Source: Flavobacteriales bacterium ALC-1 (GTDB lineage Bacteria > Bacteroidota > Bacteroidia > Flavobacteriales > Flavobacteriaceae). Taken from it: 64,000 bases of DNA. Location of the stretch: the NCBI GenBank assembly GCA_000171875.1, contig ABHI01000001.1, positions 445,001 to 509,000 on the forward strand, given 5' to 3'. Positions 53,660-61,811 of this stretch are shown here, in pieces. Position 1 is the first letter of the stretch. Every line of letters begins with the position of its first letter. The position numbers were made by a program, and so were the translations under genes. The notes below the pieces were generated by a model. That model did not search any database. It was not told the origin of the DNA and worked only from the letters and a program-made list of their open reading frames with translations.

Positions 53660-54964
53660 TTATATTTTTCTATTGATATCAAATTGTTCAAAATAATCAG
53701 CTACGCGTCGCACGAAACTTCCGCCTAAAAAGCCATCAACCACTCTATGGTCAAAGGATAAGGATAAGTACATCATACTTCTTATAGCAATTTCATCACC
53801 TTTTTCTGTTGTAATAACTTCAGGACGTTTCTTTATGATTCCTAATGCTAGTATTGCAACTTCTGGTTGATTAATGATTGGTGTACCCATCACACTACCA
53901 AAGGTTCCTACGTTAGAAATGGTGAACGTGCTGCCTTTAATATCATCTCCAGATAATTTGTTTTCTCTGGCTTTTCCAGCCAGTTCATTTACGTCGCTTG
54001 CTATAGTTTTTAAATCTTTAGTGTCAGCATTTTTAACTACAGGAACAATTAAGTTACCGCTTGGCAATGCTGTGGCCATACCAATATTAATATCTTCTTT
54101 TACAATGATGTTAGTTCCATCTACTGAAGCATTAATATTCGGGAAGTCTTTAACCGCTTTTGCTACGGCTTCAACAAATAAAGGTGTAAAGGTTAGGCGT
54201 TCATCATACTTTTCTTGAAATGCTTTTTTGTTGGCATTTCTCCAATTCACCATATTGGTTAAATCGGCTTCAACATAAGCTGTAACATGAGGTGACGTGT
54301 GCTTAGAATAGACCATATGGTCAGCGATCATCTGACGCATACGGTCCATTTCTACAATTTTCCCTTTTCCTTTTTCAAATGTGAGTTGCGGTATTCTATA
54401 TGCTGTTGGGTCTTGAGTGATTGGTTGAGCGAACTTAAAAGGTCGACCATCTTCTATATATTGAAACAAGTCACTTTTACGCAATCTTCCTTCGTTTCCT
54501 GTTGCTGGAATACGAGCTAATTCTTCAAAACTGATATGTTGTTCTTTTGCTATTGAAATTATTAATGGTGAAAAGAACGTGTTAGCATTGGAAGTTGAAA
54601 ATGAAGTCGAACTTGAATTTGAAGCTTTTAGGTTTTTTTGTTTGGCTTTGTTCTCGACTGCGCTCGAACTGACAGCTTTAGTTTCTTTGTTCGAGTTCGA
54701 GTTCGGATTCAATTTCTTTTCCTCTGAAACTTCTAATATTGCCATTACTTCTCCAACAGGAACGATATCTTTTGCTTGAAATAAGGTTTTGACTAAAGTT
54801 CCAGATGCTGGAGCAGGAACTTCATTATCTACTTTATCTGTTGCAACTTCCAAAATAATATCACCTTCTTCAAAAGTATCACCTTCACTGATTAACCAAT
54901 TTATTATGGTTCCTTCAGTGATACTCTCACCCATTTTGGGCATCTTAAGTTCAAATTCTTTCAA
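53660..54964 (-). CDS. Dihydrolipoamide acyltransferase E2 (branched-chain type)
   Basis: The chain has the lipoyl domain (FELKMPKMGESITEGTI, with lipoyl Lys in ATDKVDNE), a low-complexity Ser/Asn/Lys linker, a peripheral subunit-binding domain (FFSPLIISIAKEQHISFEEL ... GNEGRLRKSDLFQYI), a second linker, and the acyltransferase core ending LSLSFDHRVVDGFLGGSF (catalytic His, Asp). The longest frame begins at 55015 and the first ATG is at 55003, but the conserved N-terminus begins only at TTG 54964 (434 residues); the true start is unsure. It passes the acyl group from E1 to CoA. LipB in this window is the kind of enzyme that would supply its octanoyl group. Confidence 0.93.
   Translation of the reverse strand: MKEFELKMPKMGESITEGTIINWLISEGDTFEEGDIILEVATDKVDNEVPAPASGTLVKTLFQAKDIVPVGEVMAILEVSEEKKLNPNSNSNKETKAVSSSAVENKAKQKNLKASNSSSTSFSTSNANTFFSPLIISIAKEQHISFEELARIPATGNEGRLRKSDLFQYIEDGRPFKFAQPITQDPTAYRIPQLTFEKGKGKIVEMDRMRQMIADHMVYSKHTSPHVTAYVEADLTNMVNWRNANKKAFQEKYDERLTFTPLFVEAVAKAVKDFPNINASVDGTNIIVKEDINIGMATALPSGNLIVPVVKNADTKDLKTIASDVNELAGKARENKLSGDDIKGSTFTISNVGTFGSVMGTPIINQPEVAILALGIIKKRPEVITTEKGDEIAIRSMMYLSLSFDHRVVDGFLGGSFVRRVADYFEQFDINRKI
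54650..54673 (-). repeat. Dispersed repeat fragment inside the E2 linker coding region
   Basis: On the coding strand the 24 bases from 54673 to 54650 begin GTCAGTTCGAGCGCAGTCGA. I recognise this from a GTCAGTTCGAGCGCAGTCGA-type repeat dispersed between genes of flavobacteria. Here it is read in frame as VSSSAVEN within the flexible linker between the lipoyl and E1/E3-binding domains. Confidence 0.55.
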
Positions 54965-55052
54965 TCTATTTCTAATTATTTTAGAAATAAAGATAAGTAA
55001 CATAGGGTTTTTCAATCTTAAAAAACTTCAAAAATACTTATAATAAGCATTA

Positions 55053-55132
55053 TATTCTTAAAAACTAATATTATAAAGTTTTTTATTCTTTTTATTCTTA
55101 ATTTTACGACGATTAAAAACATAATATTCTTA
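55053..55132 (+). promoter_or_regulatory. Repeated TATTCTTA boxes between E2 and lrp
   Basis: TATTCTT(A) occurs at 55053-55060, 55084-55090, 55093-55100 and 55125-55132. Starts are spaced by 31, 9 and 32 bases, so the outer pairs are close to three helical turns apart. They fill the divergent spacer between the E2 operon and the lrp-type gene; the last box overlaps the A of the lrp ATG. They may be the binding site of this regulator. Confidence 0.45.
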
Positions 55133-55605
55133 TGGCTCATAGCCTTGACAAAATAGACACTCAAATACTCGCAATACTACAAAAAGACAGCGATCGTACT
55201 ACAAAAAGCATAGCTACAGAGCTAGAAATGACGACTTCACCAGTTTTTGAACGTATTAAAAAATTAGAAAAAGAAGGTTATATTAAAAAGTATGTTGCTG
55301 TTTTAGACAATAAAAAAATAGGCTTAAAGCTTACTGTTTTCATTGGAATCACCTTGCAAGGTCACACAAGAAGTTTTTTAGAAAAATTTGTGACTGAAAT
55401 CAATAACTTTCCTGAAATAGTGGAATGTCATCGCGTCAGTGGAAACTTTGATTATTTACTAAAACTGGTAGTTGAAGACATTGAAGCTTATGAAACCTTT
55501 ATCATTTCAAAATTGACACTTCTTCCTTATCTAGGAAACGTTCAAAGTTTAATAACACTTTCTACCGGAAAAGAAACTAATGAGATTGATTTGAGTAGAA
55601 TATAG
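55132..55605 (+). CDS. Lrp/AsnC family transcriptional regulator
   Basis: The 157-residue protein has the AsnC-type helix-turn-helix (LDKIDTQILAILQKDSDRTT, then SIATELEMTTSPVFERIKKL) and the RAM ligand domain (VECHRVSGNFDYLLKLVVED). Family members sense amino acids. The gene reads away from the branched-chain catabolic genes over a 116-base spacer (from 55015), which makes it their likely regulator. It carries typical family length and motifs. Confidence 0.93.
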   Translation: MAHSLDKIDTQILAILQKDSDRTTKSIATELEMTTSPVFERIKKLEKEGYIKKYVAVLDNKKIGLKLTVFIGITLQGHTRSFLEKFVTEINNFPEIVECHRVSGNFDYLLKLVVEDIEAYETFIISKLTLLPYLGNVQSLITLSTGKETNEIDLSRI

Positions 55606-55653
55606 TCTTGATTAAAACATTTAAAAAGTCAGAGACAGTAGCTTAAAAATTTA

Positions 55654-56754
55654 CTAATTCAATATTTTGATACTACTTATAAAATCATTAAACTTCTTGA
55701 CATTTAAATCATAGGTCTGGTTTGTAGCTACAAACTTTATTAATACGAAATGAGTTTTAGTTTCAAAAGTTACATATTGACAATCGTATAATGAGTTCCC
55801 ATACTTAGCTTGAATTTTATAAGCAATACCATTGAGATTATCAGTTATATCTAGCTCTTTTTTTAATAAGAATATTCCTCCACCTAATTTATCTCCTGTT
55901 TTCTTATCTAAAATAAGTTCTTTATTAAAATGATTAAAACTCTTATAATTATCTTTTTCAAACCAGCTTAAATTCACAGCATTTTTGACATTATCGACAT
56001 CTGGCATAGTTAACACTAAACTTACAGATAAGTCTGATTTAAGCAAATTAGCCCAACTAGGAATTTCTACTTCGAAACCTGCATTGTCATTCACAAACTC
56101 AATATTAGTATTCTCTTCTTCTGCATCCATTTTTGCATAAGTTCCATCAATATCTATTGGTCCACCAAACACATTATATGAATCAGAAATTTCTTTAATA
56201 AATTCTATTTTTTGTTCTACATCTTCTCCTCCGTATGAAACCGTCATAATACTAGAAACAAAATCATTGACAATACAGTTTAAAAAATAATAGTTAGAAA
56301 CTTTTTGTTGAATTTCGTTGTTAACTTCAACATCTTTAAAAGCTGATTCTGGAATCTTATAACTCCATAAATGAAACCTCTTACCAGAATTATTCAAAAA
56401 CACCTCTTCAAGAACATCTATATCTTGATTAAAAACTTCTCCTTCTAAGTAATCAACTTCATATTTCATTGCTGCTTTTAAAACTTGTAGCTCTTTTTCT
56501 ATTTTAGATTTATTATTATAAATCGTTTTATCATAGTCACGTTTGAGAAACTGAAAAATATCACCTCCAATTAAATAAGCATTTTCCATACCTGCAGATT
56601 TAATACTATCTGCTGGAAATGTTACTGTAAAATAAGTGTTTTTAGAATTATCTACATACACAATACTACTATCTAATTTAAAATATGATATATCATTTTG
56701 AGCTACACCTAGAGTTACAAAAAACAAAAACACTATTACTATATATTTATTCAT
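55654..56754 (-). CDS. Secreted protein of unknown function
   Basis: The 366-residue protein has a signal peptide ending LGVAQ (residue ~19). The mature part is alpha/beta with two similar-looking halves: YFTVTFPADSIKSAGMENAY and, later, NAGFEVEIPSWANLLKSDLS, each followed by helices, and it ends ATNQTYDLNVKKFNDFISSI. I recognise no family and see no catalytic motif. It lies between the lrp-type gene (convergent) and paaY; 18 bases separate it from the end of paaY on the same strand, so it may be read as the last gene of the paa transcript. Confidence 0.6.
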   Translation of the reverse strand: MNKYIVIVFLFFVTLGVAQNDISYFKLDSSIVYVDNSKNTYFTVTFPADSIKSAGMENAYLIGGDIFQFLKRDYDKTIYNNKSKIEKELQVLKAAMKYEVDYLEGEVFNQDIDVLEEVFLNNSGKRFHLWSYKIPESAFKDVEVNNEIQQKVSNYYFLNCIVNDFVSSIMTVSYGGEDVEQKIEFIKEISDSYNVFGGPIDIDGTYAKMDAEEENTNIEFVNDNAGFEVEIPSWANLLKSDLSVSLVLTMPDVDNVKNAVNLSWFEKDNYKSFNHFNKELILDKKTGDKLGGGIFLLKKELDITDNLNGIAYKIQAKYGNSLYDCQYVTFETKTHFVLIKFVATNQTYDLNVKKFNDFISSIKILN

Positions 56755-56772
56755 TTGCTATTATTAAATATT

Positions 56773-57369
56773 CTACTTGTTCATGAAATTACGAAGCGTC
56801 TTATATGTATCATCCTGTATTTTCATATTCTCTGGCACTTCACGAAGTGGCTCAACTGCTCTCAATGACTCATGACAATCAGCTGGTAATTGTTGATAGA
56901 GTTCTGTTCCTTTGGTTTTCCAAGCAATCATTTCATCACTCACCTGCTTAACCACTTTTGCAGGGTTACCTACTACTAAACTGCGTTTTGGAATTATCGT
57001 TTCCGCTTTTACAAAAGCCATAGCACCAACAATAGATTCATCACCAATTTCGGCATCGTCCATAATGACCGTATTCATCCCAATGAGACAATTTCTCCCC
57101 AAATTAGCACCATGAATTATAGCTCCATGTCCTACATGCGCACTTTCTTTGAGTGTAATTGATTTACCAGGAAACATATGTACGGTGCAATTCTCTTGCA
57201 CATTTACACCATCTTCTAAAATGATTTGTCCCCAATCTCCGCGAATTGCTGCTCCTGGACCTATATAACAGTTTTTACCTATAATCACATTTCCAGTTAC
57301 GGCAGCTAAAGGATGCACAAAACTGCTTTCGTGAACTACTGGTGTATAGCCTTTGAAACTGTAAATCAT
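56773..57369 (-). CDS. paaY: PaaY-like hexapeptide-repeat thioesterase/acyltransferase
   Basis: The 198-residue protein is a left-handed beta-helix: many hexapeptide repeats such as VIIGKNCYIGPGAAIRGD, VNVQENCTVHMFPG and SAHVGHGAIIHGANLGRN. The metal-binding histidines typical of gamma-carbonic-anhydrase-type proteins are present (HMFPG, HVGHG). The C-terminal extension with LREVPENMK is PaaY-like. PaaY hydrolyses dead-end CoA thioesters in phenylacetate catabolism. It is separated from the enoyl-CoA hydratase gene by 100 bases with an inverted repeat. Confidence 0.88.
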   Translation of the reverse strand: MIYSFKGYTPVVHESSFVHPLAAVTGNVIIGKNCYIGPGAAIRGDWGQIILEDGVNVQENCTVHMFPGKSITLKESAHVGHGAIIHGANLGRNCLIGMNTVIMDDAEIGDESIVGAMAFVKAETIIPKRSLVVGNPAKVVKQVSDEMIAWKTKGTELYQQLPADCHESLRAVEPLREVPENMKIQDDTYKTLRNFMNK

Positions 57370-57389
57370 CTTTAATATTTAAGATTGTG

Positions 57390-57465
57390 GATTAACGATT
57401 TTTGATTTTTGAAGTTCTAACTCTTACTTCTTAAATCTCCAATCAACATTCTTCAATCGTTAATC
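57390..57465. repeat. Inverted repeat between the enoyl-CoA hydratase gene and paaY
   Basis: GATTAACGATT (57390-57400) pairs perfectly with AATCGTTAATC (57455-57465). A smaller inner pair is GAAGT with ACTTC. The 54 bases between are low complexity. It is either a dispersed flavobacterial repeat or an mRNA processing hairpin. Confidence 0.55.
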
Positions 57466-57469
57466 ATTA

Positions 57470-58222
57470 TTATTTAAATCCCTTTAATTTTTCTTTGGTA
57501 AAATCAGACAGCACCAATCTTCCACTTGTTTGAGCACGTTTCGATAGAAGCTCATCCCAATCATCAGTACCTTTCCAAAACACTTTTTTCATCTCCGTCA
57601 TGGCTTCAGTATTATATGTACATAGATGCTCTGCAGTTGTTTTTACAGCTTCATCTAACTCTTCTGTACTTTCATAGACATGTGTAAACAACCCCTTTTG
57701 TTTAGCCCATTCAGGCGGATAAAAGGAATTAGCGTCAATGGCAATTTGTGACAACGCGCTTAATCCCATTTTACGTTCTATAGCTGGTCCAACCACAAAA
57801 GGTCCAATACCTATATTAAGCTCACTTAATTTAATAGCAGCAAACTTTGTTGCCATACAATAATCTGTAGAAGCTGCAAGTCCTACTCCACCACCAACTG
57901 TTTTCCCTTGTATACGTCCAATAATAAACTTTGGACATTTACGCATCGCATTAATAACATTGGCAAAACCAGAAAAGAACACTTTACCAGTTGCTGCATC
58001 ATTAATGTTTATTAATTCTTTAAAACTTGCTCCAGCACAAAAAGTTCTGTCACCTCCGCTTTTTAAGACAATCACTTTTATAGCATCGTTCTTACCAGCT
58101 TCAGTAATAGTATTAGCTAACTTTGCTAGAATATCACCAGGTAATGAGTTATGTGCAGGGTGAAAAAATTCAATATATCCTACTTCATTTTCTATGGTTT
58201 GTTTTACGTATGGCTTTGTCAT
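57470..58222 (-). CDS. Enoyl-CoA hydratase/isomerase family protein (paa operon)
   Basis: The 250-residue crotonase-fold protein has FCAGASFKELI (oxyanion region), GRIQGKTVGGGVGLAASTDY and FAAIKLSELNIGIGPFVVGP. It fits the PaaF/PaaG type enzymes that hydrate or isomerise the ring-opened CoA intermediates of phenylacetate. I cannot decide which of the two reactions it performs. It starts 3 bases after the stop of the unknown 157-residue gene. Confidence 0.88.
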   Translation of the reverse strand: MTKPYVKQTIENEVGYIEFFHPAHNSLPGDILAKLANTITEAGKNDAIKVIVLKSGGDRTFCAGASFKELININDAATGKVFFSGFANVINAMRKCPKFIIGRIQGKTVGGGVGLAASTDYCMATKFAAIKLSELNIGIGPFVVGPAIERKMGLSALSQIAIDANSFYPPEWAKQKGLFTHVYESTEELDEAVKTTAEHLCTYNTEAMTEMKKVFWKGTDDWDELLSKRAQTSGRLVLSDFTKEKLKGFK

Positions 58223-58225
58223 TTT

Positions 58226-58699
58226 TTAATTAAATTCTGTTTCAATCTTATTTATGTTGGCAATTTCTTTGTTCAAATATTTTATACTGACTTTAGGCGG
58301 AATTGATATTTCAATACAAGTTTCGCTAAAGACTAAACTATCAGATGATAATCTACCCTGAAATTCGTTTGACATTAAAAGGGATTTTAAAATTAGCTTT
58401 AACATTTTTTTGTCTTTATAATCCTCATAAAGCTTTTCTATATCATCTTCATTAATTTCTTTGTAGCGACTAAAGTGAATTTCTATAGAAGGAGGAATTG
58501 ATATTCCAACAATCAGTCTATTTGTCCTAAAACCTGCTTCTTCTAAAATAGGTAAAACATCAAAAACATCTGTCACATAACTGACAAATTTATTCGTCGT
58601 TGCTTTACCAATATCTGAAATTTTAGATAAGCCCTCTTTAAGTTGACTGAGAACTTTATCAGTGCCATCTATAATTGTTTCTGACGCTTTTTTAATCAT
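58226..58699 (-). CDS. Unrecognised 157-residue protein within the paa operon
   Basis: The protein has no signal peptide or membrane helix. An N-terminal helical part (to ~residue 48) is followed by LPILEEAGFRTNRLIVGISI, PPSIEIHFSRYKEI, and later by IEISIPPKVSIKYLNKEI. The two SIPP-x2-I segments look like an internal duplication of a beta-strand plus turn. I do not recognise the family. It is 3 bases from paaZ upstream and 3 bases from the hydratase gene downstream, so it is cotranscribed. Its place argues for a role with the paa enzymes, but this is inference only. Confidence 0.7.
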   Translation of the reverse strand: MIKKASETIIDGTDKVLSQLKEGLSKISDIGKATTNKFVSYVTDVFDVLPILEEAGFRTNRLIVGISIPPSIEIHFSRYKEINEDDIEKLYEDYKDKKMLKLILKSLLMSNEFQGRLSSDSLVFSETCIEISIPPKVSIKYLNKEIANINKIETEFN

Positions 58700-58702
58700 T
58701 AT

Positions 58703-61201
58703 TTATATTAATCCAAATTGTTCAAAGTGATGATTTAAATGCTTACGTTCTACTAAATACCACTCGTATTTATTTAATTCTCCAAATACCATATTAGGTA
58801 ATGTCGTATCTGGATTTTCTTTAAAGTATTCTAAATAAGATTCACGTTGTGATTTGAATTTTTCAATTGCAGTCGCTAAATTATCATGTTTTAAATCATC
58901 AAGCGTATCTTTTTCTAGTAAAGGAAATTGGCTGTTTTTTGGAAACTTAGTATAATTCCAAAGACTATTTTTTACTTTTTCTAAAATCTTCTCTGGTGTA
59001 GAGATTTCAAAATCCTGAATTTCACCTGCAGCAATCTTATACGTATATTCTAAATGCTCTATCATGTGTTGTGGCGTCATGATTCCCCATTTTGGTTTCA
59101 TGTCCTCAGTTAACTTAGATAAACATTCATCAATCTTGTCATCAGACATTTCAACAAAAGTCTCTTGTTTCTTCTGCACCATCGTCAATACAGTTGCTAA
59201 TGCTACGAGTTCATCATCAGCATCAAATATTTCAGCAAACCATTTTACAATTCCGCTTGGATGTTCAGCAGAAGCTACATCGCGATCTATTTTCTGCTTA
59301 CATGTTAATCGTACATAAATTGTATCGTTATGATATAATGGTCGAAGGAAACGACATTCTTCTAATCCATAATTTGCCGATACTGGTCCTTTATTTGGAT
59401 GCACAAACAAGCCTGCCGCAGCTGAAATGATGAAATAACCATGAGCTGTTCGTTTTTCAAAAATACTTCCATCTAAAGATGTAATATCCGTATGTGCATA
59501 GAAATGATCCCAAGTCACATTAGCAAACGATATGATATCTGTATCAGTAATGGTACGCTTATGTGTTTTCATAGACATACCAGCTTCGATATCTTCCCAA
59601 TGGTATTTAAATGGATGCTGTTCTGCTTCCTTATATTTAGCGTTAGCTTGATATATACCTGTAATTTCTGTGATTGTAGTTGGTGAACCTTGAATTGCTG
59701 TACGTTGCAAATAATGCTTTATACCACGCATGCCTCCCATTTCTTCTCCACCGCCTGCGCGTCCTGGTCCTCCATGAACCAAATATGGTAATGGTGAACC
59801 ATGACCTGTACTTTCTTTAGCACTCTCTCTATTAAGCACTAATATTCTACCATGATGAGATGCTGCATTAACAACATACTCTTTTGCAATCTTATCATCA
59901 TTTGTCGCAATTGAAGACACTAATGAACCTTTACCCATTTGAGCAAGCGTAATGGCTTCATCTAAATTTTTATATGGCATAATAGTACTTACAGGTCCAA
60001 AAGCTTCACGTTCATGAATAACTGTATTCTGGAATGGATGATCTGCTCTTAAAAGTATTGGACTAATGAATGCCCCTTTTTTAGCATCTGCTCCAATAGT
60101 TTCAATCTTATCTAAATCCCCATAAACGATTTGTGCTTCTTTTGCTAAATCGTTTACTGAATCTCTCACGGCCTGAACCTGTTGTTGGCTCACTAAAGAC
60201 CCCATTCTCACTTCTTTTAATCTTGGGTCACCAATCGTTACTTTATCTAGTGCTTTACCTAAAGAAATTTGAACATCTTCAACTAAATTTTCTGGTACAA
60301 TAATTCGTCTAATTGCTGTACATTTTTGTCCGGCTTTAACAGTCATTTCTTTTCGGACTTCTTTGATAAACAAGTCGAACTCTGGTGTTCCAGGAGCTGC
60401 ATCTTCACCTAAAATAGAAGCGTTTAAAGAATCGGCTTCCATAGTAAATGGCACAGATTCTTGAATTAATCTTGGATGCGCTTTTAATAATCGACCCGTT
60501 TGCGCAGAACCCGTAAATGTGACAACATCTTGTGATTCTACTGTATCTAAAATAGTTTTAACCGTTCCATTTATGATTTGAAGTGCGCCTTCTGGCAAAA
60601 TACCAGAATCAATAATTGTTCTTGCTACCGCTTCAGCTAAATATGATGATGAAGGTGCTGGTAACACCACAGCAGGAACCCCTGCCATCCAATTCACAGC
60701 ACATTTCTCTAACATACCCCAAACTGGGAAATTAAAAGCATTAATATGCACAGCAACCCCTTTTTTAGGCACCATAATATGATGCGCCATAAAACGGCCA
60801 CCTCGAGATAAATCGATAGCATCTCCTTCTACATGATACGGTTGATTAGGGAATAACTTCCTTAAAGAAGCATTTGCAAAGAGGTTACCAAATCCTCCTT
60901 CGATATCGATCCAACTATCTACTTTAGTTGCTCCAGTTCGGTAACTTAATTCATAAAAGACATCCTTTCGTTTTGTGAGATATAGCGCTAATTTTTTAAG
61001 CATATTACCACGTTCTTGAAAGGTCATTCTACGCAGTACTTCGCCTCCTTTTGTTCTTCCGTATTGAAGAATTTCTGGAATATCTAACCCTTCAATAGCC
61101 ACACTTGTAAAAACTTCACCAGTTACTGCATCTAGAATTGGTGTTCCTTCTTCTTTACCTGTTGTCCAACTACCTTGGACGTAATGTTGTATTTTCTCCA
61201 T
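58703..61201 (-). CDS. paaZ: Bifunctional PaaZ (aldehyde dehydrogenase and MaoC-type hydratase) with C-terminal DUF1569/DinB-like domain
   Basis: The 832-residue protein opens the oxepin-CoA ring and oxidises the resulting aldehyde. Residues ~1-510 are the aldehyde dehydrogenase (TMEADSLNAS with Glu, KAGQKCTAIRRI with catalytic Cys). Residues ~530-670 are the MaoC hot-dog hydratase (NVTWDHFYAHTDIT, Asp/His). Residues 677-832, beyond the usual 681-residue length of E. coli PaaZ, form a DUF1569/DinB-like helical domain (TPQHMIEHLEYTY with His716; MVFGELNKYEWYLVERKHLN, then HFEQFGL, His821, 824, 825). The signature FGELxxxEWxxxxxKHLxHHxxQFG is that of DUF1569. Its role here is unknown. The gene starts 6 bases after the SDR stop. 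Confidence 0.95.
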   Translation of the reverse strand: MEKIQHYVQGSWTTGKEEGTPILDAVTGEVFTSVAIEGLDIPEILQYGRTKGGEVLRRMTFQERGNMLKKLALYLTKRKDVFYELSYRTGATKVDSWIDIEGGFGNLFANASLRKLFPNQPYHVEGDAIDLSRGGRFMAHHIMVPKKGVAVHINAFNFPVWGMLEKCAVNWMAGVPAVVLPAPSSSYLAEAVARTIIDSGILPEGALQIINGTVKTILDTVESQDVVTFTGSAQTGRLLKAHPRLIQESVPFTMEADSLNASILGEDAAPGTPEFDLFIKEVRKEMTVKAGQKCTAIRRIIVPENLVEDVQISLGKALDKVTIGDPRLKEVRMGSLVSQQQVQAVRDSVNDLAKEAQIVYGDLDKIETIGADAKKGAFISPILLRADHPFQNTVIHEREAFGPVSTIMPYKNLDEAITLAQMGKGSLVSSIATNDDKIAKEYVVNAASHHGRILVLNRESAKESTGHGSPLPYLVHGGPGRAGGGEEMGGMRGIKHYLQRTAIQGSPTTITEITGIYQANAKYKEAEQHPFKYHWEDIEAGMSMKTHKRTITDTDIISFANVTWDHFYAHTDITSLDGSIFEKRTAHGYFIISAAAGLFVHPNKGPVSANYGLEECRFLRPLYHNDTIYVRLTCKQKIDRDVASAEHPSGIVKWFAEIFDADDELVALATVLTMVQKKQETFVEMSDDKIDECLSKLTEDMKPKWGIMTPQHMIEHLEYTYKIAAGEIQDFEISTPEKILEKVKNSLWNYTKFPKNSQFPLLEKDTLDDLKHDNLATAIEKFKSQRESYLEYFKENPDTTLPNMVFGELNKYEWYLVERKHLNHHFEQFGLI

Positions 61202-61207
61202 AATAAC

Positions 61208-61810
61208 TTAAGCCATTATTCTTAAAATTCTTCCTGTAATTCTCCCTTCAATAGCTTTTACATAGCCATCTACAATTTTATGCATCGGCACTGGTGTATT
61301 GCCAGGGAAATAATCTTTATATTTTTCGAAGGCATCCTCAACCAAATCAGAACTCACAGCGTTTATTCTTATACCGTTTTCAAGTTCTAAAGCTACAGCT
61401 CTTACAAAACTGTGAATACCTCCATTAACCATAGCTGCACTTGTTGTCATATCTACTGGATCATCTGCTAATATTCCAGTTGACAATGTTATTGAACCAT
61501 TCGGATTTAAATACTCTTTTCCAATGCGCACCACATTAACTTGTCCCATGAGTTTACTCTTGATGCCAATGTAAAAATCATCTTCAGATAAATTATTAAA
61601 CTTATCCCATTTAGCATCACCAGCAATAGACACAATAGCGTCTACTTTACCAATCTTTTCAAACATTGATTTAATAGAGGTTGAATCTGAAAAATCTACA
61701 GTAACATCACCAGATGATCTTCCTGCAATAAGTACTTCATGTTTTTGTGATAAGCGTTCACTTACTTTTTTACCGATAGTTCCGTTCCCTCCTATGATTA
61801 GTATTTTCAT
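61208..61810 (-). CDS. Atypical short-chain dehydrogenase (no YxxxK)
   Basis: The 200-residue protein has the Rossmann nucleotide loop IIGGNGTIGKKV and later INAVSSDLVEDAF, as in SDRs. At the position of the catalytic Tyr-x3-Lys it reads MTTSAAMVNGGIHSFVRAVA, so both residues are missing; STGILAD replaces the usual Ser region. Similar SDR-like proteins without YxxxK occur in other bacteria. It may be a structural or non-canonical enzyme. It lies 1 base after the thiolase stop, upstream of paaZ. Confidence 0.83.
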   Translation of the reverse strand: MKILIIGGNGTIGKKVSERLSQKHEVLIAGRSSGDVTVDFSDSTSIKSMFEKIGKVDAIVSIAGDAKWDKFNNLSEDDFYIGIKSKLMGQVNVVRIGKEYLNPNGSITLSTGILADDPVDMTTSAAMVNGGIHSFVRAVALELENGIRINAVSSDLVEDAFEKYKDYFPGNTPVPMHKIVDGYVKAIEGRITGRILRIMA

Positions 61811-61811
61811 A

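Noticed and set aside
54579-54779. Open frame on the plus strand opposite the E2 linker
   Set aside because: The Glu/Phe-rich translation is the reverse of the low-complexity Ser/Asn/Lys linker; the E2 frame is clearly the real one.
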